Under the pieces are notes generated by a model. It did no database searches. It was not told the origin of the DNA and saw nothing but the letters and a program-made list of their open reading frames with translations. This document shows, piece by piece, positions 49,563 to 59,207 of a stretch of DNA of 64,000 nucleotides. A program made the position numbers and the translations under genes. The stretch's first letter is position 1. Each line of letters starts with the position of its first letter. Origin of the DNA: Lysobacteraceae bacterium P (lineage in GTDB: Bacteria > Pseudomonadota > Gammaproteobacteria > Xanthomonadales > Xanthomonadaceae); the NCBI GenBank assembly GCA_005503055.1, contig SCOX01000008.1, forward strand, positions 62,001-126,000. Reading direction: 5' to 3'.

Positions 49563-50204
49563 ATGGCCCTGTTCGACCTGCAGACGCTGCTGACCTACTT
49601 CGCCGCCGCGGTCGTGCTGGTGATCCTGCCCGGCCCCGGCACGGCATGGATCGTCGGCCAGAGCCTGGCCGGCGGTACGCGGCGCGGCATCCAGGCGGGC
49701 CTCGGGCTGGAGACGGCGACCCTGCTGCACGCGCTTGCCGCGGGCCTGGGTTTGTCGGCGCTGCTGGCGACCTCGGCGATGGCGTTCGAATTCGTGAAGT
49801 ACCTCGGCGCCGCCTACCTGATCTGGCTCGGCATCAAGGCCTGGCGCAATGGCGAAGCCGCCGGTCCGCAGGCCGAGGCCGAAGGCGACGAGCCGCGCGT
49901 CTCGGCCCGCAGCGTCTACCTGCGTTCGGTGGTGACCGGCGTGCTCAATCCGAAGGTCGCGCTGTTCTTCCTCGCGTTCCTGCCGCAGTTCGTGCACCCC
50001 GAGCGCGGCTGGGTCTGGCTGCAGTTCCTGTTGCTGGGCGCCTTGCTGGCGGTGATCGGCTTCTGCAACGACCTGGTGCTGAGCTTCGCCGCCGGACGAT
50101 TCGGCCGGCGCATGGCCGGCGGCGGCGGTCGCTGGACGCAGCGCGTCACCGGCACGCTTTTCATCGGCCTGGGTCTGCGCCTGGCGATGCAGCAACGCGC
50201 ATGA
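49563..50204 (+). CDS. LysE/RhtB family amino acid exporter
   Basis: The 213-residue inner-membrane protein has about six helices. The family signature VVLVILPGPGTAWIVGQSLAGG is at the N-terminus, followed by KYLGAAYLIWLGIKAWR and TGVLNPKVALFFLAFLPQFV. LysE/RhtB proteins export amino acids such as homoserine, threonine or lysine. ATG 49563 is preferred over GTG 49554. Substrate unknown. Confidence 0.92.
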   Translation: MALFDLQTLLTYFAAAVVLVILPGPGTAWIVGQSLAGGTRRGIQAGLGLETATLLHALAAGLGLSALLATSAMAFEFVKYLGAAYLIWLGIKAWRNGEAAGPQAEAEGDEPRVSARSVYLRSVVTGVLNPKVALFFLAFLPQFVHPERGWVWLQFLLLGALLAVIGFCNDLVLSFAAGRFGRRMAGGGGRWTQRVTGTLFIGLGLRLAMQQRA

Positions 50205-50327
50205 GCGACCAGCGGTCGGCCCGTCACCCGGCGTGGACGAGGCGGCGATAGCATCGCGGCATGCCGGGCTCGTGTGGTGTTGTTCATGCGGCGCGGGTAT
50301 CGTCCCGGCATACCCGTGGAGCCCGTG

Positions 50328-50888
50328 ATGTACCCGCGCCGCTACTTCCCATACTTCGTCGCCGTCGCCCTCGCTTTGTTCCTCGCCGCCTGCTCGACGA
50401 TGGGCGCGCTGCTGGGCGATGAGGTGCGTTTCACGCCGCTGCAGTTGCAGCATTCGCTGGACCGCAATTTCCCCAAGCACTACGAAAAGCTTGGCGGTCT
50501 GGTCTCGCTGACCTTGATGAATCCCCGGCTGACGATCCCGCAGGACGAAAACCGCCTGCGCCTGGATTTCGATCTGGGCCTGGGTGCGCTGGGCAGCGAC
50601 AGCAGCCGGCCTTCGGGCCACTTCGCACTGACCAGCGCGCTGCGCTACGACCCGAGCACGCGCGGCCTGCACCTGAAGGACCCGCGCATCGAACAGGTCG
50701 ACGTGGCCGCGCTGGGCGGCGCCATGAACGCCAGCTCGCGTGCGCTGCTCAATTCATGGCTCGCCGATTACGCGCGCGATGAACCCGTCTACCGCTTCGA
50801 CAACAGCCTGCTCGACCGCCTGGGTTCGCGCCGCATCGGCACGACCGCCATCGAAGACGGCAGCGTGGTCGTCCATCTGGATCAATGA
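50328..50888 (+). CDS. DUF1439 lipoprotein
   Basis: The 186-residue product begins MYPRRYFPYFVAVALALFLA and continues AC-STMG, a lipoprotein signal with lipobox LAAC. GGAG lies six bases before ATG 50328. The mature part, FTPLQLQHSLDRNFPKHYEK and onward, matches DUF1439 (YceB-like) lipoproteins, which have a tubular lipid-binding-type fold. Its stop overlaps the next gene (ATGA). Confidence 0.85.
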   Translation: MYPRRYFPYFVAVALALFLAACSTMGALLGDEVRFTPLQLQHSLDRNFPKHYEKLGGLVSLTLMNPRLTIPQDENRLRLDFDLGLGALGSDSSRPSGHFALTSALRYDPSTRGLHLKDPRIEQVDVAALGGAMNASSRALLNSWLADYARDEPVYRFDNSLLDRLGSRRIGTTAIEDGSVVVHLDQ

Positions 50889-51577
50889 CGATGTCGTCGC
50901 TTCGCTTCGCCATGTCGGTTCTCGCCGTTGCGCTCGCGCTGTCCGCTTGCGGTGGCGACAAGCCCGGCGCCGCCGGCAGCAAGGCCGGCAGCACCGAAGC
51001 CCTGCCCGCACCGGCCGGCGCGCGCGGTAGCGTCACCGGCATGCCCGACCGCCCCGGCCCGGGCCAGGTCGGCCCGCCGCAGCCGGGCGAAGCCATCGCG
51101 CTCGACGCGGAAGGCAATCCGCTCCTGCCGACCGATGAAGCCGCGACGGACCCGGCGGCGCCGATCGATCCGGATGCGCCGCCCGTCGACGCCGGCGCGA
51201 CCGAACCCACGCCGCAGGACGCCGTCGCGGTGATTCGCGATTACTACGCCGCGATCAATCGCCGCGACTATGCGCAGGCGCACGCCATGTGGTCCGACAA
51301 CGGACGCGCGAGCAATCAGACGCCGGAGCAATTCGCCGCCGGTTTCGCCGACACGACCGGCGTATCGGTCGAGATCATGCCGCCCGGCCAGGTCGACGCC
51401 GCCGCCGGCTCGCGATACATCGAAGTGCCGGTCGCGTTGACCGCATCGCACGCGGACGGCCGCCAGCAGCGTTTCGTCGGCGCCTACACGCTGCGCCGCG
51501 CGGTGGTCGATGGCGCGACGCCGGACCAGCGCGCCTGGCGCATCGGGACAGCGGACATCCGCGAAGTGGCGCCGTGA
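50885..51577 (+). CDS. Putative lipoprotein, nuclear transport factor-like C-terminus
   Basis: A 230-residue protein with lipobox LSAC (MTMSSLRFAMSVLAVALALS then AC). Residues 25-115 are a low-complexity Pro/Ala/Gly/Asp linker. The C-terminal part, AVAVIRDYYAAINRRDYAQA and GFADTTGVSVEIMPPGQV, resembles an NTF2/SnoaL-like fold that can bind small ligands, but this is only a pattern judgement. It overlaps the DUF1439 gene by four bases, so they form an envelope lipoprotein pair. Confidence 0.72.
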   Translation: MTMSSLRFAMSVLAVALALSACGGDKPGAAGSKAGSTEALPAPAGARGSVTGMPDRPGPGQVGPPQPGEAIALDAEGNPLLPTDEAATDPAAPIDPDAPPVDAGATEPTPQDAVAVIRDYYAAINRRDYAQAHAMWSDNGRASNQTPEQFAAGFADTTGVSVEIMPPGQVDAAAGSRYIEVPVALTASHADGRQQRFVGAYTLRRAVVDGATPDQRAWRIGTADIREVAP

Positions 51578-51578
51578 C

Positions 51579-52052
51579 GTGAGCGCCGCGCAAGGCGATG
51601 CGACGCCACGCATCGTGCTCGACACCAACGTGTGCCTGGACCTGTTCGTGTTCGGCGATCCCGCCGTGGCCGTGTTGCGCGACGCCCTGTCGCGCGGCGA
51701 TGTCATCGGCATGACCGATGCGGCGTGCCTCGACGAATGGCACCGCGTGCTGGCATACCCGGTGTTGGGCCTGGGCGATGACGCGCGCGAGGCGCCGTCG
51801 CAGGCCTACGATGCGGTGATGCATCGCCATGCCGCCGAGCGCCCAGCGATCGCCTTGCCCCGCTGCGCCGACCCGGACGATCAGAAGTTTCTCGAGCTCG
51901 CGGCCGCCTGCAATGCGCGGTGGCTGCTCAGTCGCGATGACGCGCTGTTGAAACTGGCACGGCGCATGCAGCGTGAGCACGGCTTGGAAATCCTGTCGCC
52001 GCGTGACTGGTGCGCCGCGTGGACGCCGTCATTCCGGCCTTCGCCCGAATGA
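51579..52052 (+). CDS. PIN-domain protein, putative ribonuclease toxin (COG1569-like)
   Basis: From GTG 51579 the product is 157 residues with the acidic quartet of PIN RNases: Asp15 in IVLDTNVCLDLF, Glu53 in LDEWHRVL, Asp98/101 in CADPDDQKFLELA and Asp120 in SRDDALL. COG1569-type PIN proteins act as toxins. However, no antitoxin gene adjoins it: the gene before is a lipoprotein and the next is on the other strand. The last eight residues, PSFRPSPE, are encoded by the left part of a REP-type palindrome, so the C-terminus appears to be a recent repeat-derived extension. Confidence 0.8.
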   Translation: MSAAQGDATPRIVLDTNVCLDLFVFGDPAVAVLRDALSRGDVIGMTDAACLDEWHRVLAYPVLGLGDDAREAPSQAYDAVMHRHAAERPAIALPRCADPDDQKFLELAAACNARWLLSRDDALLKLARRMQREHGLEILSPRDWCAAWTPSFRPSPE

Positions 52053-52055
52053 CGG
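52026..52055. repeat. REP-type palindrome at a gene end
   Basis: Perfect 9-bp inverted repeat CCGTCATTC (52026-52034) / GAATGACGG (52047-52055). It overlaps the last codons and stop of the PIN gene and also lies just before the convergent DUF5916 gene, where it may end transcription. Confidence 0.75.
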
Positions 52056-52064
52056 CAGCGACGA

Positions 52065-54290
52065 TTACAGCTCGAAGCGGTAACTGAGCTTGACCAGCAA
52101 CTGTTCGTCGTCGCGCAGTTCGAGGCTGTCGCGCACCAGGTCGCCCACCCGCTCGGTGAACGGGTCCTGCTGGTAGCCGCCGCGACCGTACACGACATAC
52201 AGGTACGACAGCGGCGCCAGTTCGTAGCGATAGCGGATCTGGAACCCCAGGTTGCGCACGCTGAAATCGTCTACCGCATCGTCGGAGGCGATGGCGGCGC
52301 CGCTCGTCGCGATGCGATACGCCTGCTCGATGCCGGCGTCCAAGCCGATCGCCTGCAACTTCACGCGCAGCTCCTGCTTGTTGGTGATGTTCCAATCCAG
52401 ACCGGCGTCGATCTGCAGCATCTTCTCGTCGAACTCGCCGATCAGGTTGTCTTCCTGCCACACCAGCCAGCTCGGGATGCGCTCGTAGTAGCCGCCCAGG
52501 TAGACGCTGAAGGCGTCGTTGATGAAGTACGTCGGCTGCACGCGCAGGTTGTAGCCGACCTTGTCGTTGCCGGCGAGGCCGCCGCTGAACACCTCGGACT
52601 CCATCTCCCACGCCCAGGCGCCCTTGCGCGGACGTTCGTACTCGAAGTACGCGTTGAAGTTCGTCGGCTTGTCGACCACACCGTTTCCGCGCGTGAGCAG
52701 GTCGTCGACGCCGGCGCTGTTGATGTTGATCTGCGCGTACTCGTAACTGCCGTTGCGCAGGTTGCCTTCGCGGCTGATGCGCAACTGGCGCTGAAGGCGA
52801 TCGCCGTGGTCGTTGTCGGTGCCGCTGATGCGCCCGCGCCAGTCCTTGGATGCGTAGCGCGATTCCTTCGGCAGGTCGGTGAAGCGGCGCTTCACTTCCC
52901 AGTTGAGGTAGTTGGTACTGGCGCGCTGCAGGTAGCCGAAATCGTTGATCTCCAGCTCGTTGCCGAAGTGCATCGCCAGCCACTGCTGACGCCAGCCGTG
53001 GTCCATCTCGTAGTTGACCCACATCGTGGCGCCGTTGTCGTCGGTGGTTCGCCCGAACTCGTCGATCTGGCTGCCGATCACACGCGTTTCCACGCTCACG
53101 CGCGCACTGGGACGCCAGTTATGGTCCACGCCCATCACGGTCGCCGTGCGGTCCAGGAACGGCCGGTCGACATAGGTCACCATCGCGCCGAGGTTCTGCG
53201 CAGGCATGTCGCGCACCACGCGCACGGCGCCGAACGTGCGGCCGACCTCGTCCGCTTCATCGGCGGCGAAGATGCCGTACTTGGTCGCGCCGACGCTGCC
53301 GTTGAGCTTCACCGCCGCGGTGATGTCGCCGGCGCCGTCGCCGTCGTCGGCCGGCCCCCCCACACGACGCGTGTAGAGCAGCTGGCTGTAGTCCGACGGC
53401 GTGGTGAACTCGAAGATGCCCTGGTTCTCGGTGAAGAACGGGCGCTTGTCGCTGATGAAGGTCTCGGTGGCATCGAAATTGACGACGAGGTCGTCGCTTT
53501 CGACCTGGCCGAAGTCCGGATTGATCGTGGCCGAGAGCTGGAACTGGCCGTTCGGCTTCCAGAACAGGTCCGCGCCGCCGTCGAAGCTGCTGTCGCCATT
53601 GACGTTGTCGTACAGCCCCGACACGTAGGGCGTGACGGCCAGCAGCGACTGGCTGTATTGCGGCATTTCCACCGGCGCGAAGTCCGACAGGTAGCGCGGA
53701 CGCGCGAAGCTCGCGCCCGGCCATGCGGAGCGCTCGCCCGTCGATCCGATCACGCGATCGACGTAGATCTTCACCGTGCGCATGCCGTCGCGGCCCTCGC
53801 GCATCGGCGCGATGTACCAGGGAATCAGGATCTCCACCGACCAGCCGGCTTCGTCCTCGCTTACCGCGTGGAGCCAGTTGCCGTCCCAGTCGTCGTTGAA
53901 CTGGTTCTCGTTGGTGACCACCGCGTCGGCGATGCCACCCGTGGAGGCGACGGTGAAGTTGTAGCCGGTGCGCGCGTCGCCGTCGTAGTCGACGACGAGG
54001 TTGACGCGGTCCACCTGCTCCTCGAAATCGCGCTGCACGCGCTGGCGCGTGCGCGGCACTTCCGGCGGTTGCGTCGCGCGGTAGGCGACGGCGAGTCCTT
54101 CGGGTGTGGCGAGGATCCAGGCTTCGGTCGGCAACGAGGCCGGTTGCAGCGACAGCGGCTGCACCATGCGGAAGTCGGTGATGTGGCGCGCCCCCTCCCA
54201 TTCGGCGGGGTCGATTCGGCCGTCGATCTCCACCGCAAAGGTGGGCGTGGTGGTGGCGGCCAGCAGGGCCAGTAGCAGCGATGCGCGCAT
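52065..54290 (-). CDS. Outer-membrane-type DUF5916 protein with family 9 carbohydrate-binding-like domain
   Basis: The protein is about 741 residues from ATG 54290, where a signal peptide begins (MRASLLLALLAATTTPTFA); ATG 54317 would add nine residues. The N-terminal third starts VEIDGRIDPAEWEGA, the CBM9-like domain of this family, with RVNLVVDYDGDARTGYNF. The rest is a DUF5916 region with repeated beta strands and a final aromatic residue (LSYRFEL), as in outer-membrane beta barrels. Such proteins are common in environmental Xanthomonadaceae and Bacteroidetes; no substrate is established. Confidence 0.85.
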   Translation of the reverse strand: MRASLLLALLAATTTPTFAVEIDGRIDPAEWEGARHITDFRMVQPLSLQPASLPTEAWILATPEGLAVAYRATQPPEVPRTRQRVQRDFEEQVDRVNLVVDYDGDARTGYNFTVASTGGIADAVVTNENQFNDDWDGNWLHAVSEDEAGWSVEILIPWYIAPMREGRDGMRTVKIYVDRVIGSTGERSAWPGASFARPRYLSDFAPVEMPQYSQSLLAVTPYVSGLYDNVNGDSSFDGGADLFWKPNGQFQLSATINPDFGQVESDDLVVNFDATETFISDKRPFFTENQGIFEFTTPSDYSQLLYTRRVGGPADDGDGAGDITAAVKLNGSVGATKYGIFAADEADEVGRTFGAVRVVRDMPAQNLGAMVTYVDRPFLDRTATVMGVDHNWRPSARVSVETRVIGSQIDEFGRTTDDNGATMWVNYEMDHGWRQQWLAMHFGNELEINDFGYLQRASTNYLNWEVKRRFTDLPKESRYASKDWRGRISGTDNDHGDRLQRQLRISREGNLRNGSYEYAQININSAGVDDLLTRGNGVVDKPTNFNAYFEYERPRKGAWAWEMESEVFSGGLAGNDKVGYNLRVQPTYFINDAFSVYLGGYYERIPSWLVWQEDNLIGEFDEKMLQIDAGLDWNITNKQELRVKLQAIGLDAGIEQAYRIATSGAAIASDDAVDDFSVRNLGFQIRYRYELAPLSYLYVVYGRGGYQQDPFTERVGDLVRDSLELRDDEQLLVKLSYRFEL

Positions 54291-54529
54291 GCGGTCGGGG
54301 GTGTCTTCGCGGTCCATGTGGCCAGCTGTCGCGCTCTCGGCGCCACGCGTTCGTGGGCACCGGCCGGCGTTCCGTGCTGGAGGTTCAGCTTCATGCTGGC
54401 CCGCGGCACGTCACCATGCCCGGGCGACGCGCAGACTAGCGGGCGGAGCGCACGCTACGCAGTGGCGTGAGTCATGGCAACCCTTTCTTTCCGGCGTGCA
54501 TCACGACAGTGTGCAGGCCCGGCGGGTCG

Positions 54530-55342
54530 TTACTGCATATGCCAGCCGTGGCTGACGACGAAGCTCTGGCCGGTGAACGCGGCGGTGGGGAATTCGGCGA
54601 GGAAGCGCACGGTCTGCGCCACGTCTTCCACGGTAGTGAAGATGCCGTCGACCGTGTTGCCCAGCATCACCTTGCTGACCACGTCCGCCTCGCTGATGCC
54701 CAGTTCCTTCGCCTGCTCGGGAATCTGCTTGTCCACCAGCGGCGTGCGGACGAAGCCCGGGCAGACGACATGGCTGCGCACGCCATGCTTCGCGCCTTCC
54801 TTGGCGAGCGTGCGCGACAGGCCGAGCAGACCGTGCTTGGCGGTGACATAGGCCGACTTCAACGGCGAGGCCAGGTGCGAATGCACCGAGCCCATGTAGA
54901 TGACGGTGCCGCCGCGGTTCGTGCCGTCGGCCTTCTTGCCGTACATGTGCGGCAGCACGGCCTTGGTCGTGAGGAAGGCGCCGTCTAGATGGATCGCCAG
55001 CATCTTCTTCCAGTCGGCGTAGGCGAACTGCTCGATCGGATTGACGATCTGGATGCCGGCGTTCGACACCAGGATGTCCACGCCACCGAACGCCTCGGCC
55101 GCGCGGGCCACGCCGGCATCGACCGCTGCCTCGTCGGTGACGTCCATCGCGATCCCGATCGCTTTGCCGCCGCTGGCTTCGATCTCCGCCGCCACCGCCT
55201 GCGCGCCCTGCGCGTTGAGGTCGGCGATCGCCACGGCAGCACCGGCACGCGCCAGTTCGAACGCGATTTCCTTACCGATGCCGCTGGCGGCGCCGGTGAC
55301 GAGGGCCGCCTGGCCTTCGAGCGCGCGGGTCTGGGGGCTCAT
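54530..55342 (-). CDS. bdhA: 3-hydroxybutyrate dehydrogenase
   Basis: This 270-residue short-chain dehydrogenase has the NAD loop [19 protein letters not shown] at the ribose end, and catalytic SAYVTAKHG (Tyr-x3-Lys). The C-terminal [20 protein letters not shown], with VSHGWHMQ at the end, is characteristic of D-3-hydroxybutyrate dehydrogenase. It converts 3-hydroxybutyrate to acetoacetate in polyhydroxybutyrate and ketone-body use. AGGAG supports ATG 55342. No other PHB genes are in the window. Confidence 0.9.
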   Translation of the reverse strand: MSPQTRALEGQAALVTGAASGIGKEIAFELARAGAAVAIADLNAQGAQAVAAEIEASGGKAIGIAMDVTDEAAVDAGVARAAEAFGGVDILVSNAGIQIVNPIEQFAYADWKKMLAIHLDGAFLTTKAVLPHMYGKKADGTNRGGTVIYMGSVHSHLASPLKSAYVTAKHGLLGLSRTLAKEGAKHGVRSHVVCPGFVRTPLVDKQIPEQAKELGISEADVVSKVMLGNTVDGIFTTVEDVAQTVRFLAEFPTAAFTGQSFVVSHGWHMQ

Positions 55343-55523
55343 GCGTGACTCCTGATGCGATGCGGACCGGAATGCGCCGACGGCGCGTGACGCATTGTGT
55401 CGGCGCGACCATCGCGGCGCTATTGCCCGATGGTACGGGAAGCTCATGACATGACCAGAAGAACCGCGGAGGCGATGGGAGCGGGAAGCGCGGCGTTCAA
55501 GCCCGCCTCCCGCGGATGCCGCC

Positions 55524-56135
55524 TCAGCGCTTGGCGGCCTTCTTCGCGCCAGCCTTCTTGGCGCCCTTCTTCACGGCGGCCTTCTTGCCACCGCCGGCCT
55601 TCTTCGGCGCGGCGCTCTTCTTCGCTGACTTCTTCGACTTCGCCGCCTTGGCGGGCTTCTTCTTCGCCGGCGTCTTGGGCTGGAGCATGGTGCCGGTGCA
55701 GTTGCGCGAGCCGCAGCGGCATTCCCAGATCTTCTTCAGCTCCGCGGTGTGCTTCTCGTCCAGGGTGATGCCGTAGTTGTACGACAGCTCCTCGCCCGGC
55801 TTGATCTCGCGGATCGCCTCGATGAAGACGCGGTCGCGGGTGCGATCGTCGCCATCGTCTTCTTCCAGCACGGCTTCGCAGTTGGGCGAGCAGCTGTGGT
55901 TGATCCAGCGTGCGGTGCCGCCTTCGTGGTTCGCGTCGATGACGTATTCATCGTTCAGCGTGAACAGGAAGGTGTGGCCGGAATCGACGTCCCCGGTGAC
56001 GTCGGCATCGACGGCCTCGTGCGTGCGGCGGCGGCCTTTGTATTCGATGACGCGTTCGCCCTTGGCGATCGGGGCGACGGCGAAAACACCGTTGCCGTGG
56101 ATGGCGGAACGACGGGCGACAATCTTGCGCGGCAT
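55524..56135 (-). CDS. SET-domain protein with Lys-rich, H1-like tail
   Basis: The 203-residue product has a full SET lysine methyltransferase core: IHGNGVFAV near residues 12-20, the cofactor motif NHSCSPNC at 79-86, SYNYG at 118-122 and the post-SET cysteines CRCGSRNC at 139-146. Residues 154-203 are a Lys/Ala-rich tail ([12 protein letters not shown], repeated) resembling histone H1 or HU-like DNA-binding tails. Known bacterial SET proteins modify ribosomal or nucleoid proteins or host histones. Substrate is unknown. It is single and divergent from the suf operon. Confidence 0.88.
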   Translation of the reverse strand: MPRKIVARRSAIHGNGVFAVAPIAKGERVIEYKGRRRTHEAVDADVTGDVDSGHTFLFTLNDEYVIDANHEGGTARWINHSCSPNCEAVLEEDDGDDRTRDRVFIEAIREIKPGEELSYNYGITLDEKHTAELKKIWECRCGSRNCTGTMLQPKTPAKKKPAKAAKSKKSAKKSAAPKKAGGGKKAAVKKGAKKAGAKKAAKR

Positions 56136-56303
56136 GCGGAGGTCCGGTTCGAGGAAAGCCGCCATTCTGTACGGATCGCCGCAACACCGCCATCGCGAGT
56201 CCGTCACAGGTCGAAGATGGCGTGCGATGGGCACACGATCGCGCCGGTTCGACGACGGGGTTTCCCAGCCCGCCTACCTGAACCGACGCCTCGACCGGCA
56301 CCC

Positions 56304-56342
56304 TTGGCCGCGGACGGCTGAAACCGTACAATTCCGGTACGG
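56304..56342 (+). promoter_or_regulatory. suf operon promoter with SufR-type palindrome
   Basis: A promoter TTGGCC (56304-56309), 17-base spacer, TACAAT (56327-56332) is overlapped by the inverted repeat CCGTACAATTCCGGTACGG (56324-56342). The palindrome covers the -10 box and ends 24 bases before the Rrf2 gene, an ideal place for autorepression. Confidence 0.7.
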
Positions 56343-56366
56343 ATTGAACCCTCCCCCTTGGATCCC

Positions 56367-56813
56367 ATGCTCCGCGTCACCAAGCTCACCGACTACGCGA
56401 CGGTCGTCATGACGGTCCTCGCCCATGGCGAACACGACGTGCTCAGCGCCTCGGAACTGGCTGAACGGGCGGGCCTGGAAGCCACGACGGTGGCCAAGGT
56501 CCTCAAGCCTCTGGCGCAGGCCGGGCTAGTGGAGGGTTTCCGCGGCGCCAACGGCGGTTACCGCCTTGCACGCCCGGCCGGCGACATCGGCCTGATCGAG
56601 ATTGTCGAGGCCATGGAAGGGCCGCTGGGCATGACCGAATGCAGCGTCCACACGGGCAACTGCGGCCTGGAGCAGTCCTGCGGCGTTCGCGCCAACTGGC
56701 GACGCATCAACGATGTGGTGGTGGAAGCGCTGCGCGAAGTGACCCTCGCGCAGATGCTCGCACCGCCACCCAACGAACCACCCGGCAGGCGCATCGACCT
56801 GCACCTGGCTTGA
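56367..56813 (+). CDS. sufR: SUF operon Rrf2-family regulator
   Basis: The 148-residue protein has an N-terminal winged helix (TKLTDYATVVMTVLA, then ASELAERAGLEATTVAKVLK) and three conserved cysteines, Cys92, Cys99 and Cys105, that likely bind a [2Fe-2S] or [4Fe-4S] cluster. It is the Rrf2 regulator at the head of gammaproteobacterial suf operons, sensing Fe-S supply. ATG 56367 starts the conserved MLRVTKLTDYA. It is 16 bases ahead of sufB. Confidence 0.93.
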   Translation: MLRVTKLTDYATVVMTVLAHGEHDVLSASELAERAGLEATTVAKVLKPLAQAGLVEGFRGANGGYRLARPAGDIGLIEIVEAMEGPLGMTECSVHTGNCGLEQSCGVRANWRRINDVVVEALREVTLAQMLAPPPNEPPGRRIDLHLA

Positions 56814-56829
56814 CGAGTAGGCAGCCCCC

Positions 56830-58293
<1,464 letters not shown>

Positions 58294-58375
58294 ACGAGCG
58301 CAGCTTGCGAGGCACCGCCTCGCGCGCTCGTGAATGCCCGATCGCCATTCGATCGGGCCGGGAATGAAGTCCCGG
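58294..58375 (+). other. Three stem-loops in the sufB-sufC spacer
   Basis: Hairpin 1: ACGAGCGC/GCGCTCGT (58294-58301, 58324-58331) around GCGAGGC/GCCTCGC. Hairpin 2: CCCGATCG/CGATCGGG (58337-58357). Hairpin 3: CCGGG/CCCGG (58358-58375). Together they nearly fill the spacer, which is far longer than the other gaps of the operon. The role may be mRNA processing, attenuation or stabilisation. Confidence 0.6.
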
Positions 58376-58441
58376 GGACAGGTAGAGAAGTGGCTTCTTG
58401 CCAGGTCGGTAGGAAGCTCAATCGGAAAATCGGAAACGAAC

Positions 58442-59206
58442 ATGCTCAAGATCGAAAACCTCCACGTCTCCGTCGCCGGCAAGGAGATCCTCAAGGGCCT
58501 CACGCTGGACCTGCAGCCCGGCCAGGTGCACGCCCTGATGGGCCCGAACGGTGCGGGCAAATCCACGCTCGGCAACGTGCTCGCGGGTCGCGAGGGCTAC
58601 GAGGTGACGGCCGGCAGCGTGACGTTCGGCGGACAGGATCTGCTCGCGCTGGAGCCGGAGGAGCGCGCCGCCAGCGGCGTGTTCCTTGCGTTCCAGTACC
58701 CGGTCGAGATCCCGGGAGTGAACAACACCTACTTCCTGCGCACCGCGCTCAATGCGCAGCGCAAGGCGCGCGGCGAGGCGGAACTGGACTCGATGCAGTT
58801 CCTCAAGCTGGTACGCGAGAAGCTGGCGGTCCTGCACCTGAAGGACGAACTTCTGCACCGCGGCGTCAACGAAGGTTTCAGCGGCGGCGAGAAGAAGCGC
58901 AACGAAATCTTCCAGCTCGCGCTGCTCGAACCGAAGCTGGCGATCCTCGACGAAACCGATTCCGGCCTGGACATCGACGCGCTCAAGGCCGTCGCCGACG
59001 GCGTCAACGCGCTGCGCTCGCCCGACCGCGCGTTCCTGGTCATCACGCACTACCAGCGCCTGCTCGACTACATCAAGCCCGACGTCGTGCACGTGCTCGC
59101 CGACGGCCGCATCGTCGAGACCGGCGGGCCCGAACTCGCGCTGGAGCTGGAGGAGCACGGCTACGCGTGGGTGAAGGATCGCATCGCTCCGGCGGCGAGT
59201 GCCTGA
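58442..59206 (+). CDS. sufC: Fe-S assembly ATPase SufC
   Basis: SufC is the ABC-type ATPase of the SufBCD complex. The 254-residue protein has Walker A GPNGAGKST, signature FSGGEKKRNEI and Walker B LAILDETDSGLDID. ATG 58442 begins MLKIENLHV, the normal start; the open frame before it is the structured spacer. Confidence 0.97.
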   Translation: MLKIENLHVSVAGKEILKGLTLDLQPGQVHALMGPNGAGKSTLGNVLAGREGYEVTAGSVTFGGQDLLALEPEERAASGVFLAFQYPVEIPGVNNTYFLRTALNAQRKARGEAELDSMQFLKLVREKLAVLHLKDELLHRGVNEGFSGGEKKRNEIFQLALLEPKLAILDETDSGLDIDALKAVADGVNALRSPDRAFLVITHYQRLLDYIKPDVVHVLADGRIVETGGPELALELEEHGYAWVKDRIAPAASA

Positions 59207-59207
59207 C

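Noticed and set aside
50885-51577. The lipoprotein gene before the PIN gene as an antitoxin.
   Set aside because: It has a lipoprotein signal and a long low-complexity linker, unlike any antitoxin.
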